Source of the DNA: Lentisphaeria bacterium
GTDB lineage: Bacteria > Verrucomicrobiota > Lentisphaeria > Victivallales > Victivallaceae
Reading direction: 5' to 3'
Assembly: GCA_017462015.1 (NCBI GenBank)
Contig: JAFTRX010000128.1
Coordinates: 1-43,601 of the forward strand
DNA length: 43,601 bases
Position numbers and translations under genes: made by a program. The notes beneath the pieces were generated by a model. The model was given only the letters and a program-made list of their open reading frames with translations, was not told the origin of the DNA and did not search any database. Each line of letters starts with the position of its first letter. Position 1 is the stretch's first letter. This document shows, in pieces, positions 16,364 through 26,337 of the stretch.

Positions 16364-16720
16364 GTGAAAAAATATATACTTTTGTTGTTGATAGCACTTT
16401 GCAGTGCCGGTTGTTCACTCAATCCGTTCCATGTGGCAAAGACCAATGTGGAAAATTCCAAAAAACTCCGGGTCGGTATGACTAAAGCGGAGGTGTTGGC
16501 GGTCATGGGTGAACCGGAAAAAGGGGAAACTTTCAACAAACCCGATATCTGGTTTTATTACTTCAATATGAATTGGGGCGATGGTTTTGTCACTGAGGAT
16601 GAGTGTTTCCCGTTGGTGTTCAACGATGGAAAACTTGCCGGCTGGGGTAATGCTTACTACACCCGGATCCGCCTGGAAAACAAAGATAAAGTTCCCAACG
16701 TCGAATTGCCGGAAAAATAA
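16364..16720 (+). CDS. Small SmpA/OmlA-like lipoprotein
   Basis: A 118-residue predicted lipoprotein. GTG 16364 is chosen as start because TGGAGG lies about ten bases upstream and translation from it gives a classical signal ([16 protein letters not shown]) ending in a lipobox Cys. The mature part contains [20 protein letters not shown], the VG.T..EV...G.P pattern of SmpA/OmlA and related small outer-membrane lipoproteins. The frame extends back to 16313, but that would bury the signal peptide and the promoter. Function is not known; SmpA/BamE assists outer-membrane protein assembly, but the similarity is only to the shared fold motif. Confidence 0.8.
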   Translation: MKKYILLLLIALCSAGCSLNPFHVAKTNVENSKKLRVGMTKAEVLAVMGEPEKGETFNKPDIWFYYFNMNWGDGFVTEDECFPLVFNDGKLAGWGNAYYTRIRLENKDKVPNVELPEK

Positions 16721-16737
16721 TACAGGGAGATGAATAT

Positions 16738-17787
16738 ATGAAGGTCATTGTTACCGGAGGTGCCGGTTTTATCGGTTCGGCACTGATAAGATATCTGATC
16801 AAAGAGTGCGGTTGTACGGTGTTGAATCTGGACAAGCTGACTTACGCCGGAAATTTGGACAATCTCAAGGAAGTTGATGCCGATGAACGGTACTCTTTTG
16901 TGCAGTGCGACATCTGCGATGCCGAAAAGGTCGCGCAGATATTCAATGATTTTGCTCCTGATACCATTATGCATCTGGCGGCGGAAAGCCATGTTGACCG
17001 TTCTATTGATGCGCCGTTGGAATTTGTCCGTACCAACGTTATGGGAACGGCGAATCTGCTCCATTGTGCGCTGAATTACTATTCTCAACTTCCCGAAGAA
17101 AAAAAGGAACAATTCCGGTTCCAGCACATTTCCACGGACGAGGTTTACGGTTCATTGGGCAAAGATGGGTATTTTACTGAATCGACCCCCTACGATCCCC
17201 GGTCACCGTATTCAGCGAGCAAGGCATCTTCCGACCACATGGTGCGGGCGTGGGGACACACCTTCAAACTTCCGGTGCTGTTGTCGAACTGTTCCAACAA
17301 CTACGGACCGTACCACTTCCCGGAAAAACTTATTCCGCTGATAATCCTCAACGCGCTCGACGGCAAGCCGCTGCCGATCTACGGCAAGGGTGACAATGTG
17401 CGCGATTGGCTCTTTGTGGAAGATCACGCCCGCGCGTTGTGGCTGATCAACCGTAAGGGCGTTCCCGGTGAAACCTACAACATCGGCGGCAACAGTGAAC
17501 GCACCAATTTGGAAGTGGTCGAAGAGTGCTGCAAAATTCTCGATGAACTTGTGCCGAAAGCGGAATCCTACTCCAAACAGATCACCTTTGTTTCCGACCG
17601 GCCCGGACATGATCTGCGTTATGCAATAGATGCATCCAAGCTGAAACGCGATCTGGGCTGGGAGCCGCAGATCACCTTCTCTGAAGGTTTGCGTGCCACG
17701 GTAAAATGGTATCTGGATAACAGTTGGTGGTGGAAGCCCATCCGGGAGAAAAATTACGCCGGTGAACGGCTGGGAAAGGGGAAATAA
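16738..17787 (+). CDS. rfbB: dTDP-glucose 4,6-dehydratase
   Basis: A 349-residue SDR enzyme making dTDP-4-keto-6-deoxyglucose, step two of dTDP-L-rhamnose synthesis. The NAD-binding motif [16 protein letters not shown] opens the protein; [10 protein letters not shown] supplies the catalytic Thr-Asp-Glu, and [10 protein letters not shown] the Tyr-x-x-x-Lys pair. The substrate region [18 protein letters not shown] is characteristic. GGGAGATG precedes the ATG. It is the first of four contiguous rhamnose genes in the order B, A, C, D. Confidence 0.96.
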   Translation: MKVIVTGGAGFIGSALIRYLIKECGCTVLNLDKLTYAGNLDNLKEVDADERYSFVQCDICDAEKVAQIFNDFAPDTIMHLAAESHVDRSIDAPLEFVRTNVMGTANLLHCALNYYSQLPEEKKEQFRFQHISTDEVYGSLGKDGYFTESTPYDPRSPYSASKASSDHMVRAWGHTFKLPVLLSNCSNNYGPYHFPEKLIPLIILNALDGKPLPIYGKGDNVRDWLFVEDHARALWLINRKGVPGETYNIGGNSERTNLEVVEECCKILDELVPKAESYSKQITFVSDRPGHDLRYAIDASKLKRDLGWEPQITFSEGLRATVKWYLDNSWWWKPIREKNYAGERLGKGK

Positions 17788-17790
17788 GCG

Positions 17791-18672
17791 ATGAAAGGTA
17801 TTGTACTTGCCGGTGGCGCCGGAACCCGGCTTCACCCCATGACTCTGGGAACATCCAAGCAGCTGCTTGCCATTTATGACAAGCCGATGATCTACTATCC
17901 GATTTCGGTGCTGATGCTCGCCGGTATCCGGGAAATATTGATAATCACCACGCCGGAGGAACAGGCGAACTTTAAACGTCTGCTCGGTGACGGCAGCCGT
18001 TTCGGTGTGGAATTGACCTACGCTGTGCAGCCCTCTCCGGACGGTCTGGCGCAGGCATTTATCATCGGAGAAGAGTTTATCGGAAAGGACAATGTGTGTC
18101 TTATCCTCGGCGATAATATCTTCTACGGCGCCAATTTGAGCAATATCCTCCGCCGCGCCGCCGCGCGGAAAGAGGGCGCGACGGTATTCGGTTATTATGT
18201 ATGTGACCCGGAACGCTTCGGCGTGGTGGAGTTTGACGAAAACGGCAAGGCGGTCTCCATTGAAGAGAAACCGCAAAATCCCAAATCCAACTATGCCGTG
18301 ACCGGATTGTATTTCTACGATAACGATGTACTTGAAATCGCCAAGAGCATCAAACCTTCCGCCCGCGGCGAATTGGAGATCACTTCAGTCAATAACGAAT
18401 ATTTGAAGCGGGGCAAACTTCAGGTCGAAAAGTTCGGGCGCGGTTTTGCCTGGCTCGATACCGGAACCTGTGACAGTATGCTTGATGCCGGAAACTTTAT
18501 CAAGGCGGTCGAGACCCGGCAGGGATTGCAGGTTGCGTGTCTGGAAGAGATCGCATTGTGCAATAACTGGCTGACTCCGGAGGAGACACTGGCGTCTGTT
18601 GCCAATATGCGCAAGACCGAGTATGCACGTTATCTTGAACAGCGGGTGAAAGAATGGGTAAATTCAAAGTGA
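17791..18672 (+). CDS. rfbA: Glucose-1-phosphate thymidylyltransferase
   Basis: A 293-residue nucleotidyltransferase forming dTDP-glucose from dTTP and glucose-1-phosphate, the first rhamnose-pathway step. The N-terminal [19 protein letters not shown] motif binds nucleotide, and [10 protein letters not shown] and GFAWLDTGT are family hallmarks. The length matches RmlA of other bacteria. It starts three bases after rfbB and overlaps rfbC by 19 bp, so expression is coupled. Confidence 0.96.
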   Translation: MKGIVLAGGAGTRLHPMTLGTSKQLLAIYDKPMIYYPISVLMLAGIREILIITTPEEQANFKRLLGDGSRFGVELTYAVQPSPDGLAQAFIIGEEFIGKDNVCLILGDNIFYGANLSNILRRAAARKEGATVFGYYVCDPERFGVVEFDENGKAVSIEEKPQNPKSNYAVTGLYFYDNDVLEIAKSIKPSARGELEITSVNNEYLKRGKLQVEKFGRGFAWLDTGTCDSMLDAGNFIKAVETRQGLQVACLEEIALCNNWLTPEETLASVANMRKTEYARYLEQRVKEWVNSK

Positions 18673-19208
18673 TCTCCAGCGTCGATAACGGCGTCAAGGT
18701 GATCGAACCTGCGGTATTCGGCGATGCCCGCGGTTATTTTATGGAAAGTTACAACCGGGCAGATCTGGCGGAGATCGGTATTGTCAATGATTTTATTCAG
18801 GACAATGAATCGTTTTCGGCGTATGGCGTACTGCGCGGACTGCACTATCAGGCGATGCCGTATACACAGGCCAAGCTGGTGCGGGTGATCTCCGGAAGGG
18901 TGCTGGATATCGCGGTCGATATCCGGAAAGATTCTCCCGATTTCAAAAAGGTGTTCAGCGTGGAATTGTCCGGAGAAAATCACCGGCAGTTTTACATCCC
19001 GCGCGGTTTTGCCCACGGCTTTGTTGTACTCAGCGAACATGCGCTTTTCGCGTACAAGTGCGATAATGTGTACAACGTGGCAAGTGAACGCGGTATCGCG
19101 TACAATGACCCGGAACTGGCAATAAACTGGCAAATTCCGGCGGAAAATATGCTGCTGTCGGAGAAAGATCGTAAACATCCGTGTTTCGCTGATGCGGAAC
19201 TGTTTTAA
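18654..19208 (+). CDS. rfbC: dTDP-4-dehydrorhamnose 3,5-epimerase
   Basis: A 184-residue cupin-fold epimerase, third step of dTDP-L-rhamnose synthesis. Visible motifs are [13 protein letters not shown], the catalytic-His segment [28 protein letters not shown] and [15 protein letters not shown] with the second conserved His. ATG 18654 overlaps the end of rfbA by 19 bp. The enzyme length is normal. Confidence 0.96.
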   Translation: MGKFKVISSVDNGVKVIEPAVFGDARGYFMESYNRADLAEIGIVNDFIQDNESFSAYGVLRGLHYQAMPYTQAKLVRVISGRVLDIAVDIRKDSPDFKKVFSVELSGENHRQFYIPRGFAHGFVVLSEHALFAYKCDNVYNVASERGIAYNDPELAINWQIPAENMLLSEKDRKHPCFADAELF

Positions 19209-19225
19209 ATGTGGAGGATCAGGCG

Positions 19226-20083
19226 ATGAAGATCATGTTGACCGGTGGACGCGGAATGTTGGGAAGAACCCTGACATCGGTATTGAAAACTTCCCATGAA
19301 GTGCTGGTGACCGATTATCCGGAAGCGGATATAACCGATTATTTTTCCATCTCCAAAGCAATAAGCTGCTGCCGTCCGGATGTAGTCATCCATTGTGCCG
19401 CCAAAACTCAGGTCGATCTTTGTGAAACGGAGGTCGTTTCCGCATATAACCTCAACGCCTACGGGGCGGCGAATGTGGCGCGTGCATGTTTTGAACACAG
19501 CGTGAAATTGATCGCGATATCCACTGATTATGTTTTTTCCGGAGAGAACCCCGGTCATGCGTGGCGTGAGGATGACATTGCCACCGGAGGTAATACGGTT
19601 TACGGACAGAGTAAATTTCTCGGTGAAAAGATGATCATGGGCTTGTGTCCGGATGCATTGATCTGCCGTCTGGCGTGGTTGTACGGTGCCGGGGGGCCAA
19701 GTTTTGTTCACTCCATATTGAAACTTGCCGACGGCAGCCGTCCGCAGTTGAAGGTGGTCAACGATCAGATCGGTAATCCGACCAGCTGTCTGGCAGTTGC
19801 CAAGCACATGCGTATACTGATCGAACATCCGGAATTGAAAGGAATTTGCCACTTGACTTGCGAAGGCGAAGCCAGCTGGTATGATTTTGCCCGGGAAATC
19901 TGCCGTATCAACGGTGTCAATCAGGATATTGTGCCGTGCAGTACGGCGGAATTTCCGCGACCGGCGCCGCGGCCGGCGTTTTCCTGTCTGGATAACGCGT
20001 TGTTGAGAGAACATGATCTGCCGCCGATGCCGCACTGGAAAAAGGCGTTGGAAAACTTTTTTATCCGGGGCTTTGTCTGGTGA
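19226..20083 (+). CDS. rfbD: dTDP-4-dehydrorhamnose reductase
   Basis: A 285-residue SDR reductase, final step giving dTDP-L-rhamnose. The start MKIMLTGGRGMLGRTL carries the NADPH-binding GxxGxxG; STDYVFSG and VYGQSKFLGE hold the catalytic Thr/Tyr-Lys residues. The frame is open to a GTG at 19211, but GGAGG (19213-19217) spaced before ATG 19226 decides the start. It ends five bases before the Nif3-like gene. Confidence 0.94.
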   Translation: MKIMLTGGRGMLGRTLTSVLKTSHEVLVTDYPEADITDYFSISKAISCCRPDVVIHCAAKTQVDLCETEVVSAYNLNAYGAANVARACFEHSVKLIAISTDYVFSGENPGHAWREDDIATGGNTVYGQSKFLGEKMIMGLCPDALICRLAWLYGAGGPSFVHSILKLADGSRPQLKVVNDQIGNPTSCLAVAKHMRILIEHPELKGICHLTCEGEASWYDFAREICRINGVNQDIVPCSTAEFPRPAPRPAFSCLDNALLREHDLPPMPHWKKALENFFIRGFVW

Positions 20084-20087
20084 CGGT

Positions 20088-20855
20088 ATGGTAATGCGCG
20101 ATGAATTGACTTGTTTTCTGGATACGCAGCTCAAACTTGCGGACTTTGCCGGTGATGTTTCCAACAACGGGTTGCAAGTTGAAGGTTCGCCGGAGGTGCG
20201 AAAAGTTCTCTTTGCGGTTGACGGATGTCAGGATATTTTTACGCAGGCGGCGGATATGCACTGCGATTTTATCTTTGTCCATCACGGAATAAGCTGGGGC
20301 GGCGGTATCAAACGCTGGGTCGGCAGTGATGCACGGCGCTTTGCCACGCTGTTCAAAAATGATATTTCGCTTTATGCGGCACACTTGCCGCTGGATGCGC
20401 ATGAAGATTTCGGCAACAACGCCGTGTTGTGCCGGTATGCCGGAATTTCTGAGCGGGAAAAGTTTTTCCGTTACGCCGGAGTAGAAATCGGTTTTGCCGG
20501 AATGTTGGAAACGCCGTTGACTCTTGCCGCGTTGGCAAAACAGGTTTCGTCCCCGCTGGGCGGAGCGTATCTGCTGCGCGGCGATGCCGGAAAACTCTGC
20601 CGTAAAGCCGCAGTCGTCTCCGGCGGCGGCGGTATCGACTCCATTTATGCCGCACTGGATGCGCAATGTGATGTCCTTATCACCGGTGAAATGGAACATA
20701 TCATGCACCATGCCGCGCTGGAGTGCGGAGTTGCCGTTATCGCGCTCGGTCATTACGCCAGCGAGACCACCGGTCCCAGGGCGTTGATGGCGCATGTGCA
20801 GAAAAATTTCCCGCAGTTGGAAACGGTATTTGCGGAGTCTCCCACCGGATTGTGA
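20088..20855 (+). CDS. Nif3-like dinuclear metal center protein (DUF34/YbgI)
   Basis: A 255-residue Nif3/YbgI-family protein. Metal-binding residues are visible in FVHHGISWGGG (His-His), in YAAHLPLDAHEDFGNNAVLC (His/Asp) and near the end in ITGEMEHIMHHAA and ALGHYASE (His...Glu). The biochemical role of the family is unsettled; a GTP cyclohydrolase I type 2 annotation is often copied but unproven. The frame is open further upstream to 20013 inside rfbD; ATG 20088 fits the family start (MRDELTCFLD). It is part of the run from rfbD to marC with very short spacers. Confidence 0.9.
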   Translation: MVMRDELTCFLDTQLKLADFAGDVSNNGLQVEGSPEVRKVLFAVDGCQDIFTQAADMHCDFIFVHHGISWGGGIKRWVGSDARRFATLFKNDISLYAAHLPLDAHEDFGNNAVLCRYAGISEREKFFRYAGVEIGFAGMLETPLTLAALAKQVSSPLGGAYLLRGDAGKLCRKAAVVSGGGGIDSIYAALDAQCDVLITGEMEHIMHHAALECGVAVIALGHYASETTGPRALMAHVQKNFPQLETVFAESPTGL

Positions 20856-20866
20856 AGAGTTTTTGT

Positions 20867-22552
20867 ATGCGCGATGAAGTGAAAAATGTCTGGAAAATCT
20901 CGCCGTGGCGTAAAGTATTGATGCTGACGGCGTGTTTTGCCGGAGGAACGTTGTACGCCGCCGCGTTGCCGCCGTTGAACTGGAGTTTCGCAGTCATGGT
21001 ATCTCTGGTTCCGGTGTTGTATTGTGCCGGGAAGAGTTCGTGGAAATTTTCCGCGCTGTGCGGTTGGGTCTGGGGATTGGGCTGGGCACTGTTTGCGTAT
21101 CAGTTTTTGCGTGAGATCGAATGTTTTGTCCCTTATCTGCTGGCGCCGGTAATTGCTCTGTGGAGCGCGGTATGGGCGGCTTTACTGCCGGGAATATACC
21201 ATTTCGCGTTAGTGCCGCGACCGCTGGCAACTGCCAACTGCGCTGAGCGTGGAGCATATTTGAAAAATGCGTTGCCGCAATGGCGGATATTGCTTGCGGC
21301 AGTGGTCAGTGCCGCCGCGTTTACCATGATAGAGTGGACCCGGTCGCGGTTGTTCGTCTGGAATGATTTCAGCGTTACCCAGTGGCGCAACACCACGCTT
21401 ATCCAGATTGCCGCGCTGACGGGCAGTTACGGTATCGGTTTCCTGTTGGCGCTGATAAATACCGCTGTTTACAGTGCTGTTGCCTACCGCAAAAAAGCTG
21501 TTGCAGCAGTGGTATTGACTCTTGTGGTGACCGGTTCAGCACTGCTTTACGGCAGTTGGCGGGTAAAATATCTGGAAACTCTTCCGCCGCCGGAGAGTGT
21601 TGTCCGCGCCGGGTTGATCCAGTGTGACTTGACTCAGCGCCGTTCCGCTTCGTCGCAAGAGATTTATGAAGCGGTCGATGTGTGTACGTCATTGTCGGAA
21701 AAATGTGCCGAGCTCAAGCCGGAATTCATCATCTGGCCGGAGAGTGCTGTTCCCATCCCACTGCAAAGCGGCGGCGCGGAAGGGGATTATTTCCGCAGGA
21801 AGTTTGCCGCCATGCTGCGCGAGACAAAGTTGCCGTTTCTCGCCGGTATGCTGGCGTTCAGACAAAGCGCCGCATCCGATGAGTGGAAGATCACCAACAG
21901 CGCCGTGCTGTTTACTCCTGAAGGACGTGCGGTTGCCCGTTATGATAAGATACACCGCGTACCCTACGGAGAATATGTGCCGTTCCGCAAATATCTGCCG
22001 GAATTTATTATCAATGCGGTAAATATGGGACGGGATCTGGAGCCGGGGGTGAACTTTGACCCGGTTCAGCTGAAACCCAACGTCAATGCCTCCATCGCCA
22101 TTTGCTATGAAGGGGTGTTCGGTTATCTGATGCGGGAGTTTGCCCGCCGCGGTGCCGATTTCTTCATCACCATATCCAACGATGCGTGGTATCCCCGCAG
22201 CAGTGAACCGGAACAGCACCTTGCCAATGCCGCTATCCGCTGTGTCGAGACCGGATTGTTTATGATCCGCTGCGGCAATAACGGCGGTTCCGGAGTGGTC
22301 ACGCCGCTGGGAAAATTCACCCAGTACATCGGAAGCCGTGCCGACCGTCCGGAACTGCTCCGCGAGCGCGCATACGGCGTTGTGGAAGTTCCGGTGTATG
22401 CGGAGCGTGAAGCGACGGTATTTGTCCGTTACGGAGAATATTTTATTGTAATTCTTGCGATAATATTGACTGCTTTTGCGGTATATGCCTTGCTGTACAG
22501 CGTCAATGTCAATGCCCGTATGTTCAAACTTGTAAGGAAAGAAGATAAATGA
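20867..22552 (+). CDS. lnt: Apolipoprotein N-acyltransferase
   Basis: A 561-residue inner-membrane enzyme that adds the third acyl chain to lipoproteins, the last step of lipoprotein maturation. The first 230 residues hold several membrane helices; the nitrilase domain follows. The catalytic triad is complete: E292 in IIWPESAVPIP, K361 in YDKIHRVPYGEYVPF and C413 in AICYEGVFG. The trailing TISNDAWYP and GLFMIRCGNNGGSG segments are standard. I chose ATG 20867 because the open frame further upstream lies inside the Nif3-like gene. Its stop overlaps the marC start (ATGA at 22549). Presence of Lnt supports a diderm envelope with triacylated lipoproteins. Confidence 0.93.
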   Translation: MRDEVKNVWKISPWRKVLMLTACFAGGTLYAAALPPLNWSFAVMVSLVPVLYCAGKSSWKFSALCGWVWGLGWALFAYQFLREIECFVPYLLAPVIALWSAVWAALLPGIYHFALVPRPLATANCAERGAYLKNALPQWRILLAAVVSAAAFTMIEWTRSRLFVWNDFSVTQWRNTTLIQIAALTGSYGIGFLLALINTAVYSAVAYRKKAVAAVVLTLVVTGSALLYGSWRVKYLETLPPPESVVRAGLIQCDLTQRRSASSQEIYEAVDVCTSLSEKCAELKPEFIIWPESAVPIPLQSGGAEGDYFRRKFAAMLRETKLPFLAGMLAFRQSAASDEWKITNSAVLFTPEGRAVARYDKIHRVPYGEYVPFRKYLPEFIINAVNMGRDLEPGVNFDPVQLKPNVNASIAICYEGVFGYLMREFARRGADFFITISNDAWYPRSSEPEQHLANAAIRCVETGLFMIRCGNNGGSGVVTPLGKFTQYIGSRADRPELLRERAYGVVEVPVYAEREATVFVRYGEYFIVILAIILTAFAVYALLYSVNVNARMFKLVRKEDK

Positions 22553-23160
22553 ACGAATCGTTGAAGATAATTATTGAAAATGCTCTGTACTTTATCGCGC
22601 TGCTCAATCCGGCGAGCAAAGTGATGTTTCTGGCGACGTATGAACCGAAACTGACCAAAAAGCAGATTTTTGAACTTTCGTGGAAATCTTCGGCGGCGGC
22701 ATTGCTTATCCTTATAACTCTGGCGACATTCGGTGAGATCGTTTTGAGTAAAATCTTCCGCGTGGAGCTCTACTCGCTGAAAATCACCGGCGGTATCGTC
22801 TTGTTTATGATCGGTATGGTTGCTATCCGCGAAGGACGTTTTGTCAACCGCAACGAAGATCAGGAACGGATAAACTTTACCGATTTATCGCTCATTCCGC
22901 TGGCAACACCGCTGATTGCCGGTCCCGGTATCATCGCGGCGGGAATCTCCGGTGCGGCACAATACGGCACGCTTTCCGTTATCCTCTCTCTCGGCTTGGG
23001 AATTTTCGTCAACTTTGTAGTGATGATGTTTTCCATCGGCATCAACCACATTCTGGAAAAGCTTCACCTGATCGGACCGCTGATCCGTCTTACCGGTCTC
23101 ATCATCTCCGGCGTGGCCGCGCAGATGGTCATTACCGGCATCAAAGAAAGTTTGCGTTAA
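22549..23160 (+). CDS. MarC-family integral membrane protein
   Basis: A 203-residue protein with six predicted hydrophobic helices, matching the UPF0056/MarC family in length. Characteristic segments are ALLNPASKVMFL near the N-terminus and the internal repeat-like FTDLSLIPLATPLIAGPGIIAA. The family has no settled transport substrate; the old multiple-antibiotic-resistance label is not supported experimentally. It overlaps lnt by four bases and ends ten bases from the convergent glycosyltransferase gene. Confidence 0.88.
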   Translation: MNESLKIIIENALYFIALLNPASKVMFLATYEPKLTKKQIFELSWKSSAAALLILITLATFGEIVLSKIFRVELYSLKITGGIVLFMIGMVAIREGRFVNRNEDQERINFTDLSLIPLATPLIAGPGIIAAGISGAAQYGTLSVILSLGLGIFVNFVVMMFSIGINHILEKLHLIGPLIRLTGLIISGVAAQMVITGIKESLR

Positions 23161-23170
23161 GAGCGCGATG

Positions 23171-24361
23171 TTACGCTTGAGGAATGGGGGTGAGGGCATC
23201 CAATATCATCTCAGCTTCCAGCAATGAGCGCTGAAATTTTTCCGGGGTGATACAGGTGCGGGCGTAATTTATTGCGGCGGTCTGCAACTGCGGCAAACGG
23301 CGCAATGTATCGGTCAAACACTCCTGAGCTTCTTCAGCATCAAACGGTTCAGGAATAAACACTCCGGCTCCGGCATTTTCCAGAAAACAGTTGTAGCCGC
23401 AAATTTCGGACGATAACGCCGGAACGCCGGAACTCAACGCTTCGATCAGCACTCCGCCCGTTGCCTCCGCCCGTGCCGGGTGGATCATCAAATCAGCTCC
23501 GCACAGCAGTGCGCGCACATCCTGTCGCGGGCCGGTGAAAATGACTTCATCCTCCTCAAGTCCGGCTCCGGCGGCACGCGCTTTCATCGCATTTATCACC
23601 CGGAGCGAGGTTCCGCCCACGACCAGAAATTTGAATTTTTCCAGCTCTCCGGAACTCTTTGCTTTTCCCAAAAGTTGAAGTGAACGGTCAACTCCTTTGG
23701 TATGAAATGCTGCGGCAATTTGGATGATAACCGTTTCGTTTCCTGAAATATTGAACGATTCCCGGGTAGTGCGGCGCAACTCTTCATAGTTGCCGAAGTC
23801 CAGAAAAGCTGCCGACAAATTGGGAGGCATCATCACCATCTGTTCAATCTTGCACTCCGGGTAACAGCGCAAAAACTCCTGCTGCTGGTTTCGGGTAATG
23901 GTAAAAATCTTCCCGGCGCCAGCTTGCTCCGGCGGAGAAAACACCCGCCGCTCAAGCTCCATGAAAATCCTGCCCCGGGAGGTCAGCGCCGCCAGAGGAC
24001 GCTTTTCATAACGCGCTTTAACACAATCATCTCCGGCAAAATAAAAATCCAGATTCCCAACGCGGTTAAAGCCGACCAAGAGATCAAAATACTGCTCTTG
24101 CTTCAGCCGCTCAACCTGCCGGTCAAACCATTTTGCGCGGCGGCAGTTGGAGCAGATATACCACGGCGGAGTCAGCGTTTTTACATGATCGCACCACGCC
24201 GGGATCGTGTTGTCCCGATTGTGCATGCACAACAGTGTCAACTCCACATCCATTTTGCGTTCTGCTGCCAATTGGCGCAGACTGCCGCCCAGCGCATTCA
24301 AATCTTTTTGAACGCCGCCGTACTCGAAATAGTCAAAGATTATCAGGGCAATTTTTTTCAT
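23171..24361 (-). CDS. GT4 glycosyltransferase, WaaG-like
   Basis: A 396-residue GT-B fold glycosyltransferase. The N-terminal acceptor domain opens KKIALIIFDYFEYGGVQKDL. The donor domain shows FHTKGVDRSLQLLGKAK, VIFTGPRQDVRALLCGADLMIHPARAEATGGVLIEALSSGVPAL, which closely follows WaaG (RfaG) of lipopolysaccharide core synthesis, including the E-x7-E donor motif. It likely adds a hexose to a core or other surface glycan; donor and acceptor are not determined. ATG 24361 is preferred over an upstream in-frame ATG, since it overlaps the stop of the FAD oxidoreductase gene (ATGA). It is the last gene of a minus-strand operon and is convergent with marC. Confidence 0.85.
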   Translation of the reverse strand: MKKIALIIFDYFEYGGVQKDLNALGGSLRQLAAERKMDVELTLLCMHNRDNTIPAWCDHVKTLTPPWYICSNCRRAKWFDRQVERLKQEQYFDLLVGFNRVGNLDFYFAGDDCVKARYEKRPLAALTSRGRIFMELERRVFSPPEQAGAGKIFTITRNQQQEFLRCYPECKIEQMVMMPPNLSAAFLDFGNYEELRRTTRESFNISGNETVIIQIAAAFHTKGVDRSLQLLGKAKSSGELEKFKFLVVGGTSLRVINAMKARAAGAGLEEDEVIFTGPRQDVRALLCGADLMIHPARAEATGGVLIEALSSGVPALSSEICGYNCFLENAGAGVFIPEPFDAEEAQECLTDTLRRLPQLQTAAINYARTCITPEKFQRSLLEAEMILDALTPIPQA

Positions 24362-25326
24362 GGCATAATAAGTTTGAGTCCGAAGCTGAAACAACGTACC
24401 GGAGTAGCTGTTGCCGGAGAAAAGGTCTCACTGCCTCCTGCGGCATTGGTTCCGGCGATCATACCGGTAGTCCGGGCATCGTTGTAAAGTCCGAAGCACT
24501 TATCTCCGAACTGGGCGGCATCACCTGCGGCAAAGATGTTTTCACAACTGCTGCGCATCATCTCATCGACGATGATGCCGCGTCCGGTTTTGACCGGCAG
24601 TTCCATCGTTCCGGCAAGCGCCGGACGGCTTCCGGCGGAACAGACGATGATATCTCCGGGAATGGTCGTACCGTCTTCAAGTACAGCTCCGGCAGAGGTG
24701 AACTCTTTGACTTTGACACCGAATTTCAGTTCAAGTCCGGGAATTTCACTCAACTTGCCCTCCACCTCAGCGGATTCTGTTTCGGAAAGTTTTCCGGCAA
24801 AAATCCGGGGCATCATCTCCAATACTGTAACCTTTATATTCCGCTTGAGCATGCTTTCAGCCAACTCCAACCCCAGCACTCCGCCGCCGATGACTACGGC
24901 ACTGGAGACTTTTTCAAGTTCAGCATCCAGTTTTTCCAGATCGGCGTAGTTGCGGAAGGTGAAGACATTGCTGTTGTCCGCTCCGGGGAGCGCCGGACGG
25001 CAGGCGGCACCGCCGGTGGCGATAACCAGTTTGTCGAACGGCACAACGGAATTATCATCCAGCACCACATGATCTCCGGTGATGGCGGTACACCGGGTAT
25101 TCAGTTTGACAGTGATCTGCTGTTCATCGTAAAAACTTTCCGGTTTGATGAAAAAGGTCTTTTCGTTGACCTTGAAATCTGCCAGCAATCCGGAAAGCGC
25201 CGGACGGCGGTAAGGCAGAACTTTTTCATTGCTGATCATAGTTATCTCAACTTCTGAAGAAAACTTCCGTGCCGCGTTGGCAGCTTCAAATGCGGCAACT
25301 CCGCCGCCGATGATAACGAGCTTCAT
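24358..25326 (-). CDS. FAD-dependent NAD(P)H oxidoreductase (rubredoxin reductase/NirB-N-like)
   Basis: A 322-residue two-dinucleotide-fold flavoprotein. FAD-binding motif IIGGGVAAFEAANAARK starts the protein; VIATGGAACRPALPG, the NAD(P)H motif VVIGGGVLGLELAESML and the second FAD motif ENIFAAGDAAQFG follow in order. It lacks the redox-active CxxC of disulfide reductases and the C-terminal dimerisation domain of longer family members, resembling NADH:rubredoxin reductase or the N-terminal part of nitrite reductase NirB. Electron acceptor is unknown. It overlaps both neighbours by four bases (ATGA), an unusual partnership with a ROK kinase and a glycosyltransferase. Confidence 0.85.
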   Translation of the reverse strand: MKLVIIGGGVAAFEAANAARKFSSEVEITMISNEKVLPYRRPALSGLLADFKVNEKTFFIKPESFYDEQQITVKLNTRCTAITGDHVVLDDNSVVPFDKLVIATGGAACRPALPGADNSNVFTFRNYADLEKLDAELEKVSSAVVIGGGVLGLELAESMLKRNIKVTVLEMMPRIFAGKLSETESAEVEGKLSEIPGLELKFGVKVKEFTSAGAVLEDGTTIPGDIIVCSAGSRPALAGTMELPVKTGRGIIVDEMMRSSCENIFAAGDAAQFGDKCFGLYNDARTTGMIAGTNAAGGSETFSPATATPVRCFSFGLKLIMP

Positions 25327-26297
25327 ATTTTACCGTTCTCCTTGAGATAATTGAGAGCAGCGGCGATACCGGCGTAACTGGAAATATCCCGTTTCAGTTC
25401 GCTGGGAACGATTTCGCACACGTCAAGCAGCTCCTTCCAGCAGAAGCGGGGCAGCTCTTTCAAAATGGGATCGATGAAAATATCTCCCACCGCCCACGCA
25501 AGAGTTCCCAATACGATCCGCTGAGGGTTGAAGGCATTGATAAACAAGCCGATCGCCTGGGCGTTGCGCAAACTCATCTCCTGCCACAAGGCGACCGCGT
25601 ACGGGTCATTGGCGCGATATGCCGCTTCCAGAGTGCGCATATCCGGTTTCCCCGGTTCGGCGGCAAGTTTCATTATCATTGAATCGGGCTGATCTTTCAG
25701 CTCCTGCGCCATGCGGTTGGCAATGGCACGGCCGCCGCAGTAGGCTTCGTAACATCCTTTCATGCCGCAGGAACATTGTCTGCCGTTCAATTCGATACAG
25801 ATGTGACCGAGTTCACCGGCGCTGAGAGTTTTACCTCCGCGCACCAGATTTCCGGAAGCGATTATTCCGCCGCCGATGCCGGTGCTCATGGTCAAATAGA
25901 TGAAATCTTTGCAGCCGCGTCCGGCGCCGAAGAACCACTCTGCCAAAGCTCCGCAGTTGGCATCATTTTCAAAACAGCCGTCGATTTTCAAATTATCTCT
26001 GAGATAGTCCAATATCGCCACATTGCGCCAGTGGGGATTATTGGGCGGGCGCACCATTATTCCGCGTGCGGCATCGGCGGGGAACGGCGCAGAGATACCG
26101 AAAGCGGCAACGTCACTCACTTTCACTCCCGCTTCTGCGGTAAGGCGGTTGGCTTCACTGACTATCCACGGCAACATCTCGTTGGGGTCGGTATCCCGGT
26201 TGTCCCGGTAGCTTGAACCCAATATTTTTCCGGAGGAATCACCCAAACCGACACCGATCTTGGTACCGCCGACATCAACACCCAAAAGCAATTTCAT
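25323..26297 (-). CDS. ROK-family sugar kinase
   Basis: A 324-residue ROK kinase, probably glucokinase-like. The ATP-binding motif LLLGVDVGGTKIGVGLGD starts the protein, ENDANCGALAEW carries the catalytic Asp, and GHICIELNGRQCSCGMKGC contains the zinc-binding His and CxCGxxGC cluster. No helix-turn-helix precedes it, so it is an enzyme, not a NagC-type repressor. ATG 26297 is preceded on its strand by AAGGAT; the open frame extends upstream to 26396 through the promoter region. It is the first gene of the minus-strand trio. Glucose or an N-acetylhexosamine are the usual substrates. Confidence 0.9.
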   Translation of the reverse strand: MKLLLGVDVGGTKIGVGLGDSSGKILGSSYRDNRDTDPNEMLPWIVSEANRLTAEAGVKVSDVAAFGISAPFPADAARGIMVRPPNNPHWRNVAILDYLRDNLKIDGCFENDANCGALAEWFFGAGRGCKDFIYLTMSTGIGGGIIASGNLVRGGKTLSAGELGHICIELNGRQCSCGMKGCYEAYCGGRAIANRMAQELKDQPDSMIMKLAAEPGKPDMRTLEAAYRANDPYAVALWQEMSLRNAQAIGLFINAFNPQRIVLGTLAWAVGDIFIDPILKELPRFCWKELLDVCEIVPSELKRDISSYAGIAAALNYLKENGKI

Positions 26298-26337
26298 ATC
26301 TGCATATCCTTTTTTCAAGAAAAAAAATTTTTTACAC

